Shown here one piece after another: positions 41,762 to 49,893 of a stretch of 64,000 nt of DNA. The position numbers and the translations under genes are program-made. Source of the DNA: Qipengyuania pacifica (lineage in GTDB: Bacteria; Pseudomonadota; Alphaproteobacteria; Sphingomonadales; Sphingomonadaceae); NCBI RefSeq assembly GCF_019857205.1, contig NZ_JAHWXO010000002.1, forward strand, positions 388,107-452,106, written 5' to 3'. The notes beneath the pieces are model-generated. The model had not been told where the DNA came from. It worked only from the letters and a program-made list of their open reading frames with translations, and ran no database searches. Within the stretch, counting starts at the first letter, position 1. Every line of letters starts with the position of its first letter.

Positions 41762-42189
41762 TCATCGTCCCCTTCGAAAGCGTCGCGGATATCGTCGATC
41801 CGGCCTTTGAGAAGGCGCAGCATGATCAAGCCGATTACGACAAGGCTGATAGTGACGATCAGCGTGGCACCCAGCGGCCCGGTAATGGGTATGAGAGCCA
41901 GAACGAGACCAACCGTCGCCGCGATCAGGGCGAGATGGAACATGCCGAACGCGGCGAAAATGTAGATCAGCGCGCTCCTGACGCGATTACCCACAAACCC
42001 CGCGCGGCTTTTCTGGAAGCGCAATTCGGCTTCGGCATAGGTCTTGCCGTCTTCGAACAGTGCCAGCACATCGTCCGTCAATGAGAACTGGCGCGCCTCC
42101 GGTTCCTCCGGACCAGGTGCGCCGTGTCCGTCAGGTAAATCGAGCGGGCCGGGATAACCCTCGGCCCGCTCGTTATTATCGTCCCGCAT
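41758..42189 (-). CDS. Phage holin family / DUF1469-like membrane protein
   Basis: 143 residues. A charged N-terminus is followed by the segment QFSLTDDVLALFEDGKTYAEAELRFQKSRAGF and two adjacent membrane helices (ALIYIFAAFGMFHLALIAATVGLVLALI and GATLIVTISLVVIGLIML). This is the layout of the putative holin/DUF1469 family; despite the family name it need not be phage-related. The ATG at 42189 is chosen. It is in a run with the DUF883-like gene. Confidence 0.72.
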   Translation of the reverse strand: MRDDNNERAEGYPGPLDLPDGHGAPGPEEPEARQFSLTDDVLALFEDGKTYAEAELRFQKSRAGFVGNRVRSALIYIFAAFGMFHLALIAATVGLVLALIPITGPLGATLIVTISLVVIGLIMLRLLKGRIDDIRDAFEGDDE

Positions 42190-42211
42190 TTCTGCCCCCG
42201 ACGCCACTCGC

Positions 42212-42862
42212 TTAGCGCGAGCCGCGGAAGAGACGCGAAAGCATGAAGCCGACGACCGCTGCAATTCCCAGCGCCTTGCCGGGGCTCTTGCGAACGAATT
42301 CGCGGCCATCTTCTACCAGGTCGTCGACGCTCTTTTCGTCGAGCTTGCTGGCGTAACCGTCGATCGATTTGGACGCGCTGCGGGCATAATCGCCATATTT
42401 GGCGCCGAGCCGTTCATCAACCTGATGCGCGTTTTCATTGACCAGCTTGCTGAGCGAACGAAGGCCTTCGCCAGCCTTCACCTTACCTTCGGTAGCGAGT
42501 TCGCGGCCCTTGACCTTGGCGTCTTCACCATAGGCCTTGGCTTCGCTGACCCAGTCGTCGCCCTTGTGGCGAGCCTGGTCGCGATAGGCTGCTGCGCGGT
42601 CCTTGCCTTCGGCCTTAAGCGCTGCGGCGCCGGCCTTGGCTTCTTCCAGTGCTGCGTTGAAGCGCGACTTGGCTTCGGTGCGGTTGCTCGAGGCGGTGGT
42701 GTTGGTGGCGGTATTGGTCACGGGAGCAGTCTCCTTGGCTACGCCTTTCTTCGCCACGGTCTTGCGCGGCTTGCTGGCGGTTGTTGTTTTGCTTGATGCT
42801 GTTTTCTTTGCGGCAGAGGCTTTGCGCTTGGTTGGTATGCCGTCTGGTGTGGTTTCAGCCAT
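42212..42862 (-). CDS. DUF883-like protein with Lys/Ala-rich N-terminus
   Basis: 216 residues. The first 70 are Lys/Thr/Ala-rich and disordered-looking (KRKASAAKKTASSKTTTASKPRKT), similar to histone-H1-like tails. A long helical region follows, and the end is the DUF883/ElaB pattern VRKSPGKALGIAAVVGFMLSRLFRGS, a C-terminal membrane anchor. DUF883 proteins such as ElaB bind ribosomes at the inner membrane under stress; that role is inferred. A perfect EcfG promoter lies upstream. Confidence 0.72.
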   Translation of the reverse strand: MAETTPDGIPTKRKASAAKKTASSKTTTASKPRKTVAKKGVAKETAPVTNTATNTTASSNRTEAKSRFNAALEEAKAGAAALKAEGKDRAAAYRDQARHKGDDWVSEAKAYGEDAKVKGRELATEGKVKAGEGLRSLSKLVNENAHQVDERLGAKYGDYARSASKSIDGYASKLDEKSVDDLVEDGREFVRKSPGKALGIAAVVGFMLSRLFRGSR

Positions 42863-42919
42863 AGTACTCGTCCTTGCCCTCAATTCGTATTCGTCCGGCG
42901 AATTCGCCTTCGATGGTGC

Positions 42920-42944
42920 AACGCAACTTGCGCGCCAATGTTCC
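42920..42944 (-). promoter_or_regulatory. EcfG-type (general stress sigma) promoter, GGAAC-N16-CGTT
   Basis: On the minus strand GGAAC (42944-42940) and CGTT (42923-42920) are 16 bases apart, matching the EcfG consensus exactly. It lies 58 bases upstream of the DUF883-like start at 42862 and should drive the three-gene run 42862 to 41438. Confidence 0.75.
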
Positions 42945-43020
42945 GGCGAATAGAGCGCTGCCGACTCCCCATCTGGGGGTGTTATAGCCCATTACAACAC
43001 CTTTGCCCGGAGCGCTTTGA

Positions 43021-44313
<1,293 letters not shown>

Positions 44314-44447
44314 CTGTTGGCGGCCACCCGGATCTGAGGGCAGAAGAGCTACTCCCATTCGCGTGAGCAGAAGGGCATGTTCTGATTAATTGTCAGGACG
44401 CTCAGCGCTCGCTAGCGTTGCGCCATTGCTCGTTGTGGGAGAGGGGC

Positions 44448-45497
44448 GTGGCAGGATTTCCGGTACATCCGGATGGGGTGACGGCCGAGTGGCTTGGCAA
44501 TGTACTGGGCAGGCCGGTGGATGCCGTCCGCTGGGAACCCATCGGCACGGGTCAGGTAGGTGACAGCGTCCGCTTTCATTTCGCGAGCGAAGGGGCCGAG
44601 AGGACCCTTGCGGGGAAGTTTCCTGCTGCAGACACTGCCAGCAGAAATACCGCCGCGATGCTGGGCCTTTATCGCAAGGAGGTCGAATTTTACCGATCTG
44701 CGGCGGCTCTACTCGAAGTCCGTGTCCCCCAGATATTCTTCGCCGAAGTCGATGAGACTGGCAGCGATTTCTTCCTGTTGTTCGAAGATGTCGGCCCGGC
44801 AAGGCAGGGCGACCAGATCAGCAGTTGCAGCATAGCTGATGCTCGCGCTGCCATCAGCCAGGCAGCCGCAATTCACGGGCCTAGCTGGGGCCGACAGGAT
44901 TTGCTCGAGGCATCCTGGGTCGCGCCGCCACCCGATCTTCGTGCGAAGTTGAGGGTGATGTATCCCCAGGCGCAGGCAGTATTCCGGGATCGTTACGCCG
45001 AAACCCTAGAACCCGAATATATGCGGATATGCGACGATCTGGCAGATGCGAGTACGGAATGGTTCGAGCGGGAGGCACCAACGCAATGTCTGGTTCACGG
45101 CGACTTCCGTCTTGATAACATGCTCTTCGACATCAGGGGTGGACGGGAACGTATCGCTATCCTCGACTGGCAGACCGTCACTGCCGGCAGACCGATGACG
45201 GACGTGGGTTACCTCCTGGGGTGCGGACTGGGGCAGGCTGTTTGGCAGGAACACGAGAGGGACTTGCTGGATCTCTGGCGCGCAGAAATGCACCAGCGGG
45301 GAATCGTGTTTAGCCACGACGACATCGAAATGGATTACCGGCTCGGCATCCTGCACGGCGTGTCGACAGCCGTGTTCAGTGCAGCATTCGTCGAACGGAC
45401 CGCGCGCGGCGACGCGAATTTTCTGTCTATGGCGCGCGGCGCGTGTTCGCTGGCACTTGCCCGCGATAGTATCGCTGCGTTGAAGGAGGCGTTGTAA
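44448..45497 (+). CDS. Phosphotransferase (aminoglycoside phosphotransferase/ecdysteroid-kinase-like)
   Basis: 349 residues with the APH/ecdysteroid kinase-like fold. The nucleotide-binding strand has FAGKFPA-like AGKF near residue 55, the catalytic loop is CLVHGDFRLDNMLFD, and the metal Asp is in AILDWQTVTAGRPMTDVGYLLG. Many family members in sphingomonads are encoded with lipid or steroid genes, so the substrate is probably a hydrophobic alcohol and not an antibiotic. The GTG at 44448 has GGGAGAG 6 to 8 bases upstream. It is coupled to the next gene by TAATG. Confidence 0.8.
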   Translation: MAGFPVHPDGVTAEWLGNVLGRPVDAVRWEPIGTGQVGDSVRFHFASEGAERTLAGKFPAADTASRNTAAMLGLYRKEVEFYRSAAALLEVRVPQIFFAEVDETGSDFFLLFEDVGPARQGDQISSCSIADARAAISQAAAIHGPSWGRQDLLEASWVAPPPDLRAKLRVMYPQAQAVFRDRYAETLEPEYMRICDDLADASTEWFEREAPTQCLVHGDFRLDNMLFDIRGGRERIAILDWQTVTAGRPMTDVGYLLGCGLGQAVWQEHERDLLDLWRAEMHQRGIVFSHDDIEMDYRLGILHGVSTAVFSAAFVERTARGDANFLSMARGACSLALARDSIAALKEAL

Positions 45498-46588
45498 TGG
45501 TTCTAAGCCGCGGTGACGATTACCCCATTCACCAGATGCCCGAACCCGTCGCGTATGCCGGGACGGATCGGAATTTCTATGATCGGTATTTTTTCAACGG
45601 CTACGCGCCTGATGGCAGCGGCTTTTTTGCCGTTGCGCTCGGTGTATATCCGCATCTCGATGTCATCGATGCGCATTTCAACGTGGTGCACGAAGGAATA
45701 CAACACTGCGTCCACGCAAGCGCTGAGCTAAGCATGGAACGTATGGTCATGGCGGTCGGTCCGATTTCCATCGAAATCATAGAGCCGCTGAGCATGCTGC
45801 GCATCCGGCTCGAGCCCTTCGATGGGATTTCCGCAGACATTACCTTTACTGGCCGCGCCTTCCCCATCGAGGAGCCACGGTTCACTCACCGTATCGGTCC
45901 GCGCGCCTTCATGGATTACACACGTCTCACCCAGAACGGTCGCTACACCGGATGGATCGAGGTGGACGGGACAAAGCGCGACCTTGCCGCAGGCACGATG
46001 GGCACCCGCGATCGCAGCTGGGGCGTGCGGCCCATCGGTACCCGCGATGCGCAGCCGATTCCCGGATCACCGGGCCCGGCGTTCTTTTGGCAATGGACGC
46101 CGATCAACTTTCCTAATGGCAGCCTGTTCTTTCACGTGAATAATGATCAGCACGGCAATGCGTGGAACACCCGCGCTGCGTGGGCAGGAGAGGGCGCTTC
46201 GGTAACCGAAATAGAGGAGGGCCACGGCGGCATGCGAACGCGCCTTCGCTCCGGAACTCGCTGGCCATCCGGAGGGACGCTGTCCCTGGCGCTACGCGGA
46301 GCACCTGAAGAGGTCACGTTCGAACCGCTAGGGCGCTTTCAGATGCGCGGCCTTGGCTATACCCATCCAGAATGGGGTCACGGCCTCTATCACGGCAGAC
46401 TGAAGGTCGAGCGGGAGGATATCGACCTCGCAGCTATCGATCCTCTCGCGCCTGAGAACCTTCATGTCCAATTGCCCGTCCACGTCGTTGCCAATGACGG
46501 GGCGGAGGGAATCGGGGTGTTCGAGCAGCTGATCATTGGGCCCTTTTCCCCTCTGGGCCTCGATCAATTTCTCGACGGCGCCGCTTAG
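45497..46588 (+). CDS. Hypothetical protein coupled to the phosphotransferase
   Basis: 363 residues, soluble, with a beta-rich pattern (many short strands with aromatic residues, such as [36 protein letters not shown] and [13 protein letters not shown]). The pattern suggests a two-part lipocalin-like or AttH-like barrel, but I do not recognise the family with confidence. The ATG at 45497 overlaps the phosphotransferase stop, so both probably act on the same compound. Its stop overlaps the stop of ribH on the other strand. Confidence 0.75.
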   Translation: MVLSRGDDYPIHQMPEPVAYAGTDRNFYDRYFFNGYAPDGSGFFAVALGVYPHLDVIDAHFNVVHEGIQHCVHASAELSMERMVMAVGPISIEIIEPLSMLRIRLEPFDGISADITFTGRAFPIEEPRFTHRIGPRAFMDYTRLTQNGRYTGWIEVDGTKRDLAAGTMGTRDRSWGVRPIGTRDAQPIPGSPGPAFFWQWTPINFPNGSLFFHVNNDQHGNAWNTRAAWAGEGASVTEIEEGHGGMRTRLRSGTRWPSGGTLSLALRGAPEEVTFEPLGRFQMRGLGYTHPEWGHGLYHGRLKVEREDIDLAAIDPLAPENLHVQLPVHVVANDGAEGIGVFEQLIIGPFSPLGLDQFLDGAA

Positions 46589-47007
46589 GCCACGAACCTT
46601 CCCTGCAGATCGTAAAGCGCCAAGGCCGCCTTGGCAGCTTCGCCGCCCTTGTCCTTTTGTTGCGGATCGGCGCGGACCAGCGCCTGTTCCTCATTCTCGA
46701 CCGTGAGGATCCCGTTGCCGATGGCCATACCGTCCATCGTCAAAGCCATGATCCCTCGCGCGCTTTCGCCTGCGACGATTTCAAAATGATAGGTTTCGCC
46801 GCGAATAACCACGCCAATCCCGACATAGCCATCATAGTGGCCGCTCTCCGAAGCTAGTGCGATTGCGCCCGGAACTTCGAGCGCGCCGGGAACAGTCAGC
46901 ACTTCACACGCGTGTCCAGCGGCTTCGATAGCCGACCGAGCGCCGGAAATGAGCATGTCGTTGAGGTGGTCGTAGAAACGGGCTTCGACGATCAGGAAAC
47001 GGGCCAT
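46585..47007 (-). CDS. ribH: 6,7-dimethyl-8-ribityllumazine synthase
   Basis: 140 residues. It joins the dihydroxybutanone phosphate made by RibB with the pyrimidine from the GTP branch. Typical segments are [61 protein letters not shown] with the catalytic His, and [17 protein letters not shown]. It starts 5 bases after ribB, so the two form an operon. Confidence 0.94.
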   Translation of the reverse strand: MARFLIVEARFYDHLNDMLISGARSAIEAAGHACEVLTVPGALEVPGAIALASESGHYDGYVGIGVVIRGETYHFEIVAGESARGIMALTMDGMAIGNGILTVENEEQALVRADPQQKDKGGEAAKAALALYDLQGRFVA

Positions 47008-47012
47008 AAATG

Positions 47013-48254
47013 TTACTCCGGGATTGGCATGTGATCGACGATATCGAGGCCGTAGCCCTCGATCGCCACGACGTTCGGTTGCGAGTTGCTGAGCAGAATC
47101 ATTTGTTCGATACCCAGATCCGCAAGTATTTGTGATCCGATCCCGACATTGCGCTGTTCGTCGCGCCCCTGATCGCCCCAATCGGCGCGCCGGCCTGTCA
47201 GCAGGACGATGACGCCAGAACCATGATCGCCGACAACCTGCATCGCGCGCTGAAGAGTGCGTTTGCGCGGCCCGGGCTTGCCCAGCAAATCATCGAAAAT
47301 GGAGATGGGGTGCACGCGGGCCAAAGTTGGCTCACCTTCGACGACCTGGCCTTTCTGCAACACGTAACTCTCGCTTCCGTCGATGGTGTTGCGATAGGTC
47401 ATCAGTTTCCAGTCGCCGCCATAGTCGGATTGAAACTGGCTCTCGGATATACGCTCGACGAGGTGATCATACCGCATCCGATATTCGATAAGATCGCGGA
47501 TGGTGCCGATCTTCATATCATGCTTGCGCGCGAAGCTTATCAAATCGTCGAGGCGGGCCATGGTCCCGTCTTCGTTCATGATCTCGCAGATCACGCCCGA
47601 TGGATTGAGGCCGGCGAGGCGGGAGATGTCGACTGCGGCCTCGGTGTGTCCTGCGCGGACAAGCACGCCGCCATCGCGGGCAGCGAGCGGGAATACGTGG
47701 CCCGGGGTGACGATATCGTCCGGGCCCTTGCTGGAATCGATCGCAACGGTAACCGTGCGTGCCCGGTCGGCAGCGCTGATCCCGGTGGTGACGCCCTCCT
47801 TTGCCTCGATCGAGGTCGTGAAAGCTGTCTGCATGCTTTCGCGATTGTCGCGGCTCATCGGCTGCAAGCCGAGCGCTTCCACCCGTTTGCGGTCCAATGA
47901 CAGACAGATCAGTCCGCGCCCGTGGGTGGCCATGAAATTGATGGCGCTGGGCGTGGCCATCTGGGCCGGAATGATGAGATCGCCTTCGTTCTCGCGATCC
48001 TCATCGTCTACGAGAATGTACATCCGGCCGTTGCGGGCTTCGTTGATGATTTCCTCGGCACCGACGATCACCGGCGTCTCGTCGTTGGCTTCCAGAAAGG
48101 CTTCGAGCTTGGCAAGCGTTTCTGTGGTTGGGTTCCAGCCATCGTCGCCGCAGTCACGTAGCGTGTTGGCGTGAAGGCCGGCGGCGCGAGCGAGACCAGC
48201 GCGGGTCATCAGGCCCTGCGATACCAGCGTACGAACTTTTTCAATCGTGTTCAT
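47013..48254 (-). CDS. ribB: HTH-RibB-RibX fusion: 3,4-dihydroxy-2-butanone-4-phosphate synthase
   Basis: 413 residues in three parts. Residues 1-58 look like an XRE-type helix-turn-helix ([23 protein letters not shown] at 16-38, then [16 protein letters not shown]). Residues 60-265 are RibB, with the metal-binding [10 protein letters not shown] at 83-92 and [14 protein letters not shown]; it makes dihydroxybutanone phosphate from ribulose-5-phosphate for riboflavin. The C-terminal part resembles GTP cyclohydrolase II (RibA) but lacks the three zinc-binding Cys, so it cannot have that activity; such RibBX hybrids are known. The ATG at 48254 is chosen, since the upstream extension would cover palindromic operator-like DNA. 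No ribosome-binding site is seen, so it may be leaderless. Confidence 0.88.
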   Translation of the reverse strand: MNTIEKVRTLVSQGLMTRAGLARAAGLHANTLRDCGDDGWNPTTETLAKLEAFLEANDETPVIVGAEEIINEARNGRMYILVDDEDRENEGDLIIPAQMATPSAINFMATHGRGLICLSLDRKRVEALGLQPMSRDNRESMQTAFTTSIEAKEGVTTGISAADRARTVTVAIDSSKGPDDIVTPGHVFPLAARDGGVLVRAGHTEAAVDISRLAGLNPSGVICEIMNEDGTMARLDDLISFARKHDMKIGTIRDLIEYRMRYDHLVERISESQFQSDYGGDWKLMTYRNTIDGSESYVLQKGQVVEGEPTLARVHPISIFDDLLGKPGPRKRTLQRAMQVVGDHGSGVIVLLTGRRADWGDQGRDEQRNVGIGSQILADLGIEQMILLSNSQPNVVAIEGYGLDIVDHMPIPE

Positions 48255-48266
48255 GCGCTGATTAGT

Positions 48267-48314
48267 ATCACATTTCGATGTGATGTCCAGTATCTCGACC
48301 ACATTGAATGTGAT
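48267..48314 (-). promoter_or_regulatory. Two palindromic operator-like sites upstream of ribB
   Basis: Site 1, ATCACATTTCGATGTGAT (48267-48284), is a 7-bp inverted repeat with a 4-base centre. Site 2, CCACATTGAATGTGAT (48299-48314), shares the CACAT and ATGTG arms with a 3-base centre. The centres are about 30 bases apart, close to three helical turns. On the minus strand site 1 lies between a TGGACA -35-like and a TACTAA -10-like hexamer. The helix-turn-helix domain of RibB itself is the obvious candidate ligand; this is inference. Confidence 0.55.
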
Positions 48315-48360
48315 GCGACAATACTCTCGGGCGATAAGAAAAGCACTGAAGGGGGGGGGG

Positions 48361-48407
48361 TGGTGGACGCACTAGGGCTCGAACCTAGGACCCGCTGATT
48401 AAGAGCG
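48361..48407 (-). other. Truncated tRNA-Lys(CTT) 3' end: element attachment site
   Basis: On the minus strand the sequence reads from an anticodon loop CTCTTAA through TCAGC, the variable loop, a T arm (CTAGG-TTCGAGC-CCTAG) and TGCGTCC-ACCA. The anticodon CTT means tRNA-Lys. The 5' half is missing: upstream is unrelated DNA and the 5' anticodon strand no longer pairs. This is the displaced 3' fragment left when an element inserts into a tRNA gene. The integrase starts about 155 bases away, as usual for such a site. Confidence 0.8.
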
Positions 48408-48563
48408 CAGCTTTGTACTCTTTTCGTTCCTTCGAAATGTTGCGCTAAACTACTCTCAAAGGCTTGAACCGGTTGGAGTTTTTCCGCCGCGGATTATTTT
48501 AGCCTACGCCACGACTTTCTGACAACTGATTACGTGGCGATTACGTGGAGAGAGCGTCTCACC

Positions 48564-49787
48564 ATGCCAAATCAGTCGATCACGGTCCGCACCATACGTT
48601 CTATCAGTCCCGATCCGAAGCGCGACATTTACGTGTGGGATACCCGTTTGAAGGGCTTCGGACTCCGGACCACTCCGAGAGGAGCACAGTCCTTCGTTTT
48701 CCAATATCGTGTCGATGGCGGCCCAGCTCGTCGCACGACAATCGGACCGGTCGGAAGTCCTTGGACCCCGGTCACTGCACGCAAGGAAGCTGAACGGCTT
48801 CTCATCAAGGTTTACCAAGGAATCGATCCTGTCCAAGCCGAGCGTGAAGCCAAGCGACGAAAAGCAACGCTCAACTTTCGTGCCTATAGCGAGAAATTCG
48901 TCGAACTCTATCTGCAAGAGAACTGGCGGGGCACGTGGAAAGCAGCAGAGCACACCCTAAAGAACGTAGTCATTCCTCGCTGGGGAAACCGTCCTATCGA
49001 TGAAATCACTCGGGCCGATATTGTAAAAGTGATGGATGAATATTCCAACCGGCCCGCCCGCCGCAAAGAAATCCACTCCGTTTTGCGCAAGCTCTTTAAC
49101 TGGGCAACCGACCGGCAGGATATCGAAGTTTCTCCGCTGGCTGGAATGAAGGCGCCTAAACCAGTTCCAGCGCGTCGCCGGGTGCTGAACGATGAGGAAA
49201 TCTTCGCTTTGTGGAAAGCGAGCGAACAGGTGGGCTGGCCTTGGGGACCCTATGTTCGCATGCTGATTCTTACTATGCAGCGACGGCAAGAAGTTGCCGA
49301 AATGGACTGGTCGGAGGTCGATGTGGATGGTCGCAAATGGACGCTTCCAGCCGCTCGCGCGAAGAACGACGAGGAGCACATCATCCCTCTTTCAGACCTT
49401 GCCGTCCAAGAACTCCGGAACCTTATACCCAAGCGCAGAGGACTGATCTTCACTACCACAGGCGAAACACCGATTTCCGGCTTCTTCAAGGCGAAGAAGT
49501 CCCTCACTGAGGGCATGCTTGACGTTATGAAATCGATCCAGATCGAGAATGGCGGCGACCCGGACCAGGTCGAACTTCCAAATTGGCGGTTGCATGATAT
49601 CCGCCGGACTGGTGCAACCAACCTCCAGTCGCTCGGAGTTCCAGTCGAGGTCACGGAAAGTGTGCTGAATCACATCAGCGGCACGCGGGCTGGGGTTGCT
49701 GGCATCTACAACCGCTACAAGTACGATGCAGAAAAGCGCACCGCACTCGAAGCGTGGGATGCCAAGCTCCGGTCGCTTACGAAATAG
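48564..49787 (+). CDS. Site-specific tyrosine integrase, P4 type
   Basis: 407 residues. The N-terminal arm-binding DUF4102-like part (YVWDTRLKGFGLRTTPRGAQSFVFQYRVDG) is followed by a core-binding domain and the catalytic domain. The catalytic set is complete: Arg240 in TMQRRQEV, His344 and Arg347 in LHDIRRTG, His370 in LNHISG and the Tyr nucleophile 382 or 385 in YNRYKY. It should recombine the element with the tRNA-Lys site beside it. ATG at 48564 with GGAGAGAG upstream is chosen; a GTG at 48534 is possible. The 3' part is duplicated 2.7 kb downstream. Confidence 0.93.
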   Translation: MPNQSITVRTIRSISPDPKRDIYVWDTRLKGFGLRTTPRGAQSFVFQYRVDGGPARRTTIGPVGSPWTPVTARKEAERLLIKVYQGIDPVQAEREAKRRKATLNFRAYSEKFVELYLQENWRGTWKAAEHTLKNVVIPRWGNRPIDEITRADIVKVMDEYSNRPARRKEIHSVLRKLFNWATDRQDIEVSPLAGMKAPKPVPARRRVLNDEEIFALWKASEQVGWPWGPYVRMLILTMQRRQEVAEMDWSEVDVDGRKWTLPAARAKNDEEHIIPLSDLAVQELRNLIPKRRGLIFTTTGETPISGFFKAKKSLTEGMLDVMKSIQIENGGDPDQVELPNWRLHDIRRTGATNLQSLGVPVEVTESVLNHISGTRAGVAGIYNRYKYDAEKRTALEAWDAKLRSLTK

Positions 49788-49860
49788 GTGCTCACACTCT
49801 CTTCTTCCGCCCGCGCTGCTAGCCCGGCCCGCGTCCAAGGCTGATCTTTCCAGCAAGATC
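49788..49860 (-). pseudogene. Remnant of a MucR/Ros gene 3' end
   Basis: About 73 bases directly after the integrase stop match the DNA that follows the second integrase copy at 52499-52571, which is the last coding part of the intact MucR gene (the basic RKKKA tail). Here only that tail remains, with substitutions such as an early in-frame stop. It shows that an integrase followed by a convergent ros gene once existed at this place too. Confidence 0.6.
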
Positions 49861-49893
49861 GATTATCTCAGGCGAGATTACCAGAAACACGCT

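Noticed and set aside
41758..42189. Holin-like protein taken as a prophage sign
   Set aside because: The family name is historical; no other phage gene is near and the gene lies in a stress-type cluster.
48267..48284. ribB palindrome as a CRP/FNR site
   Set aside because: The arms are in the opposite order (TCACA then TGTGA) from the CRP consensus TGTGA-N6-TCACA, and no regulator of that type is near.
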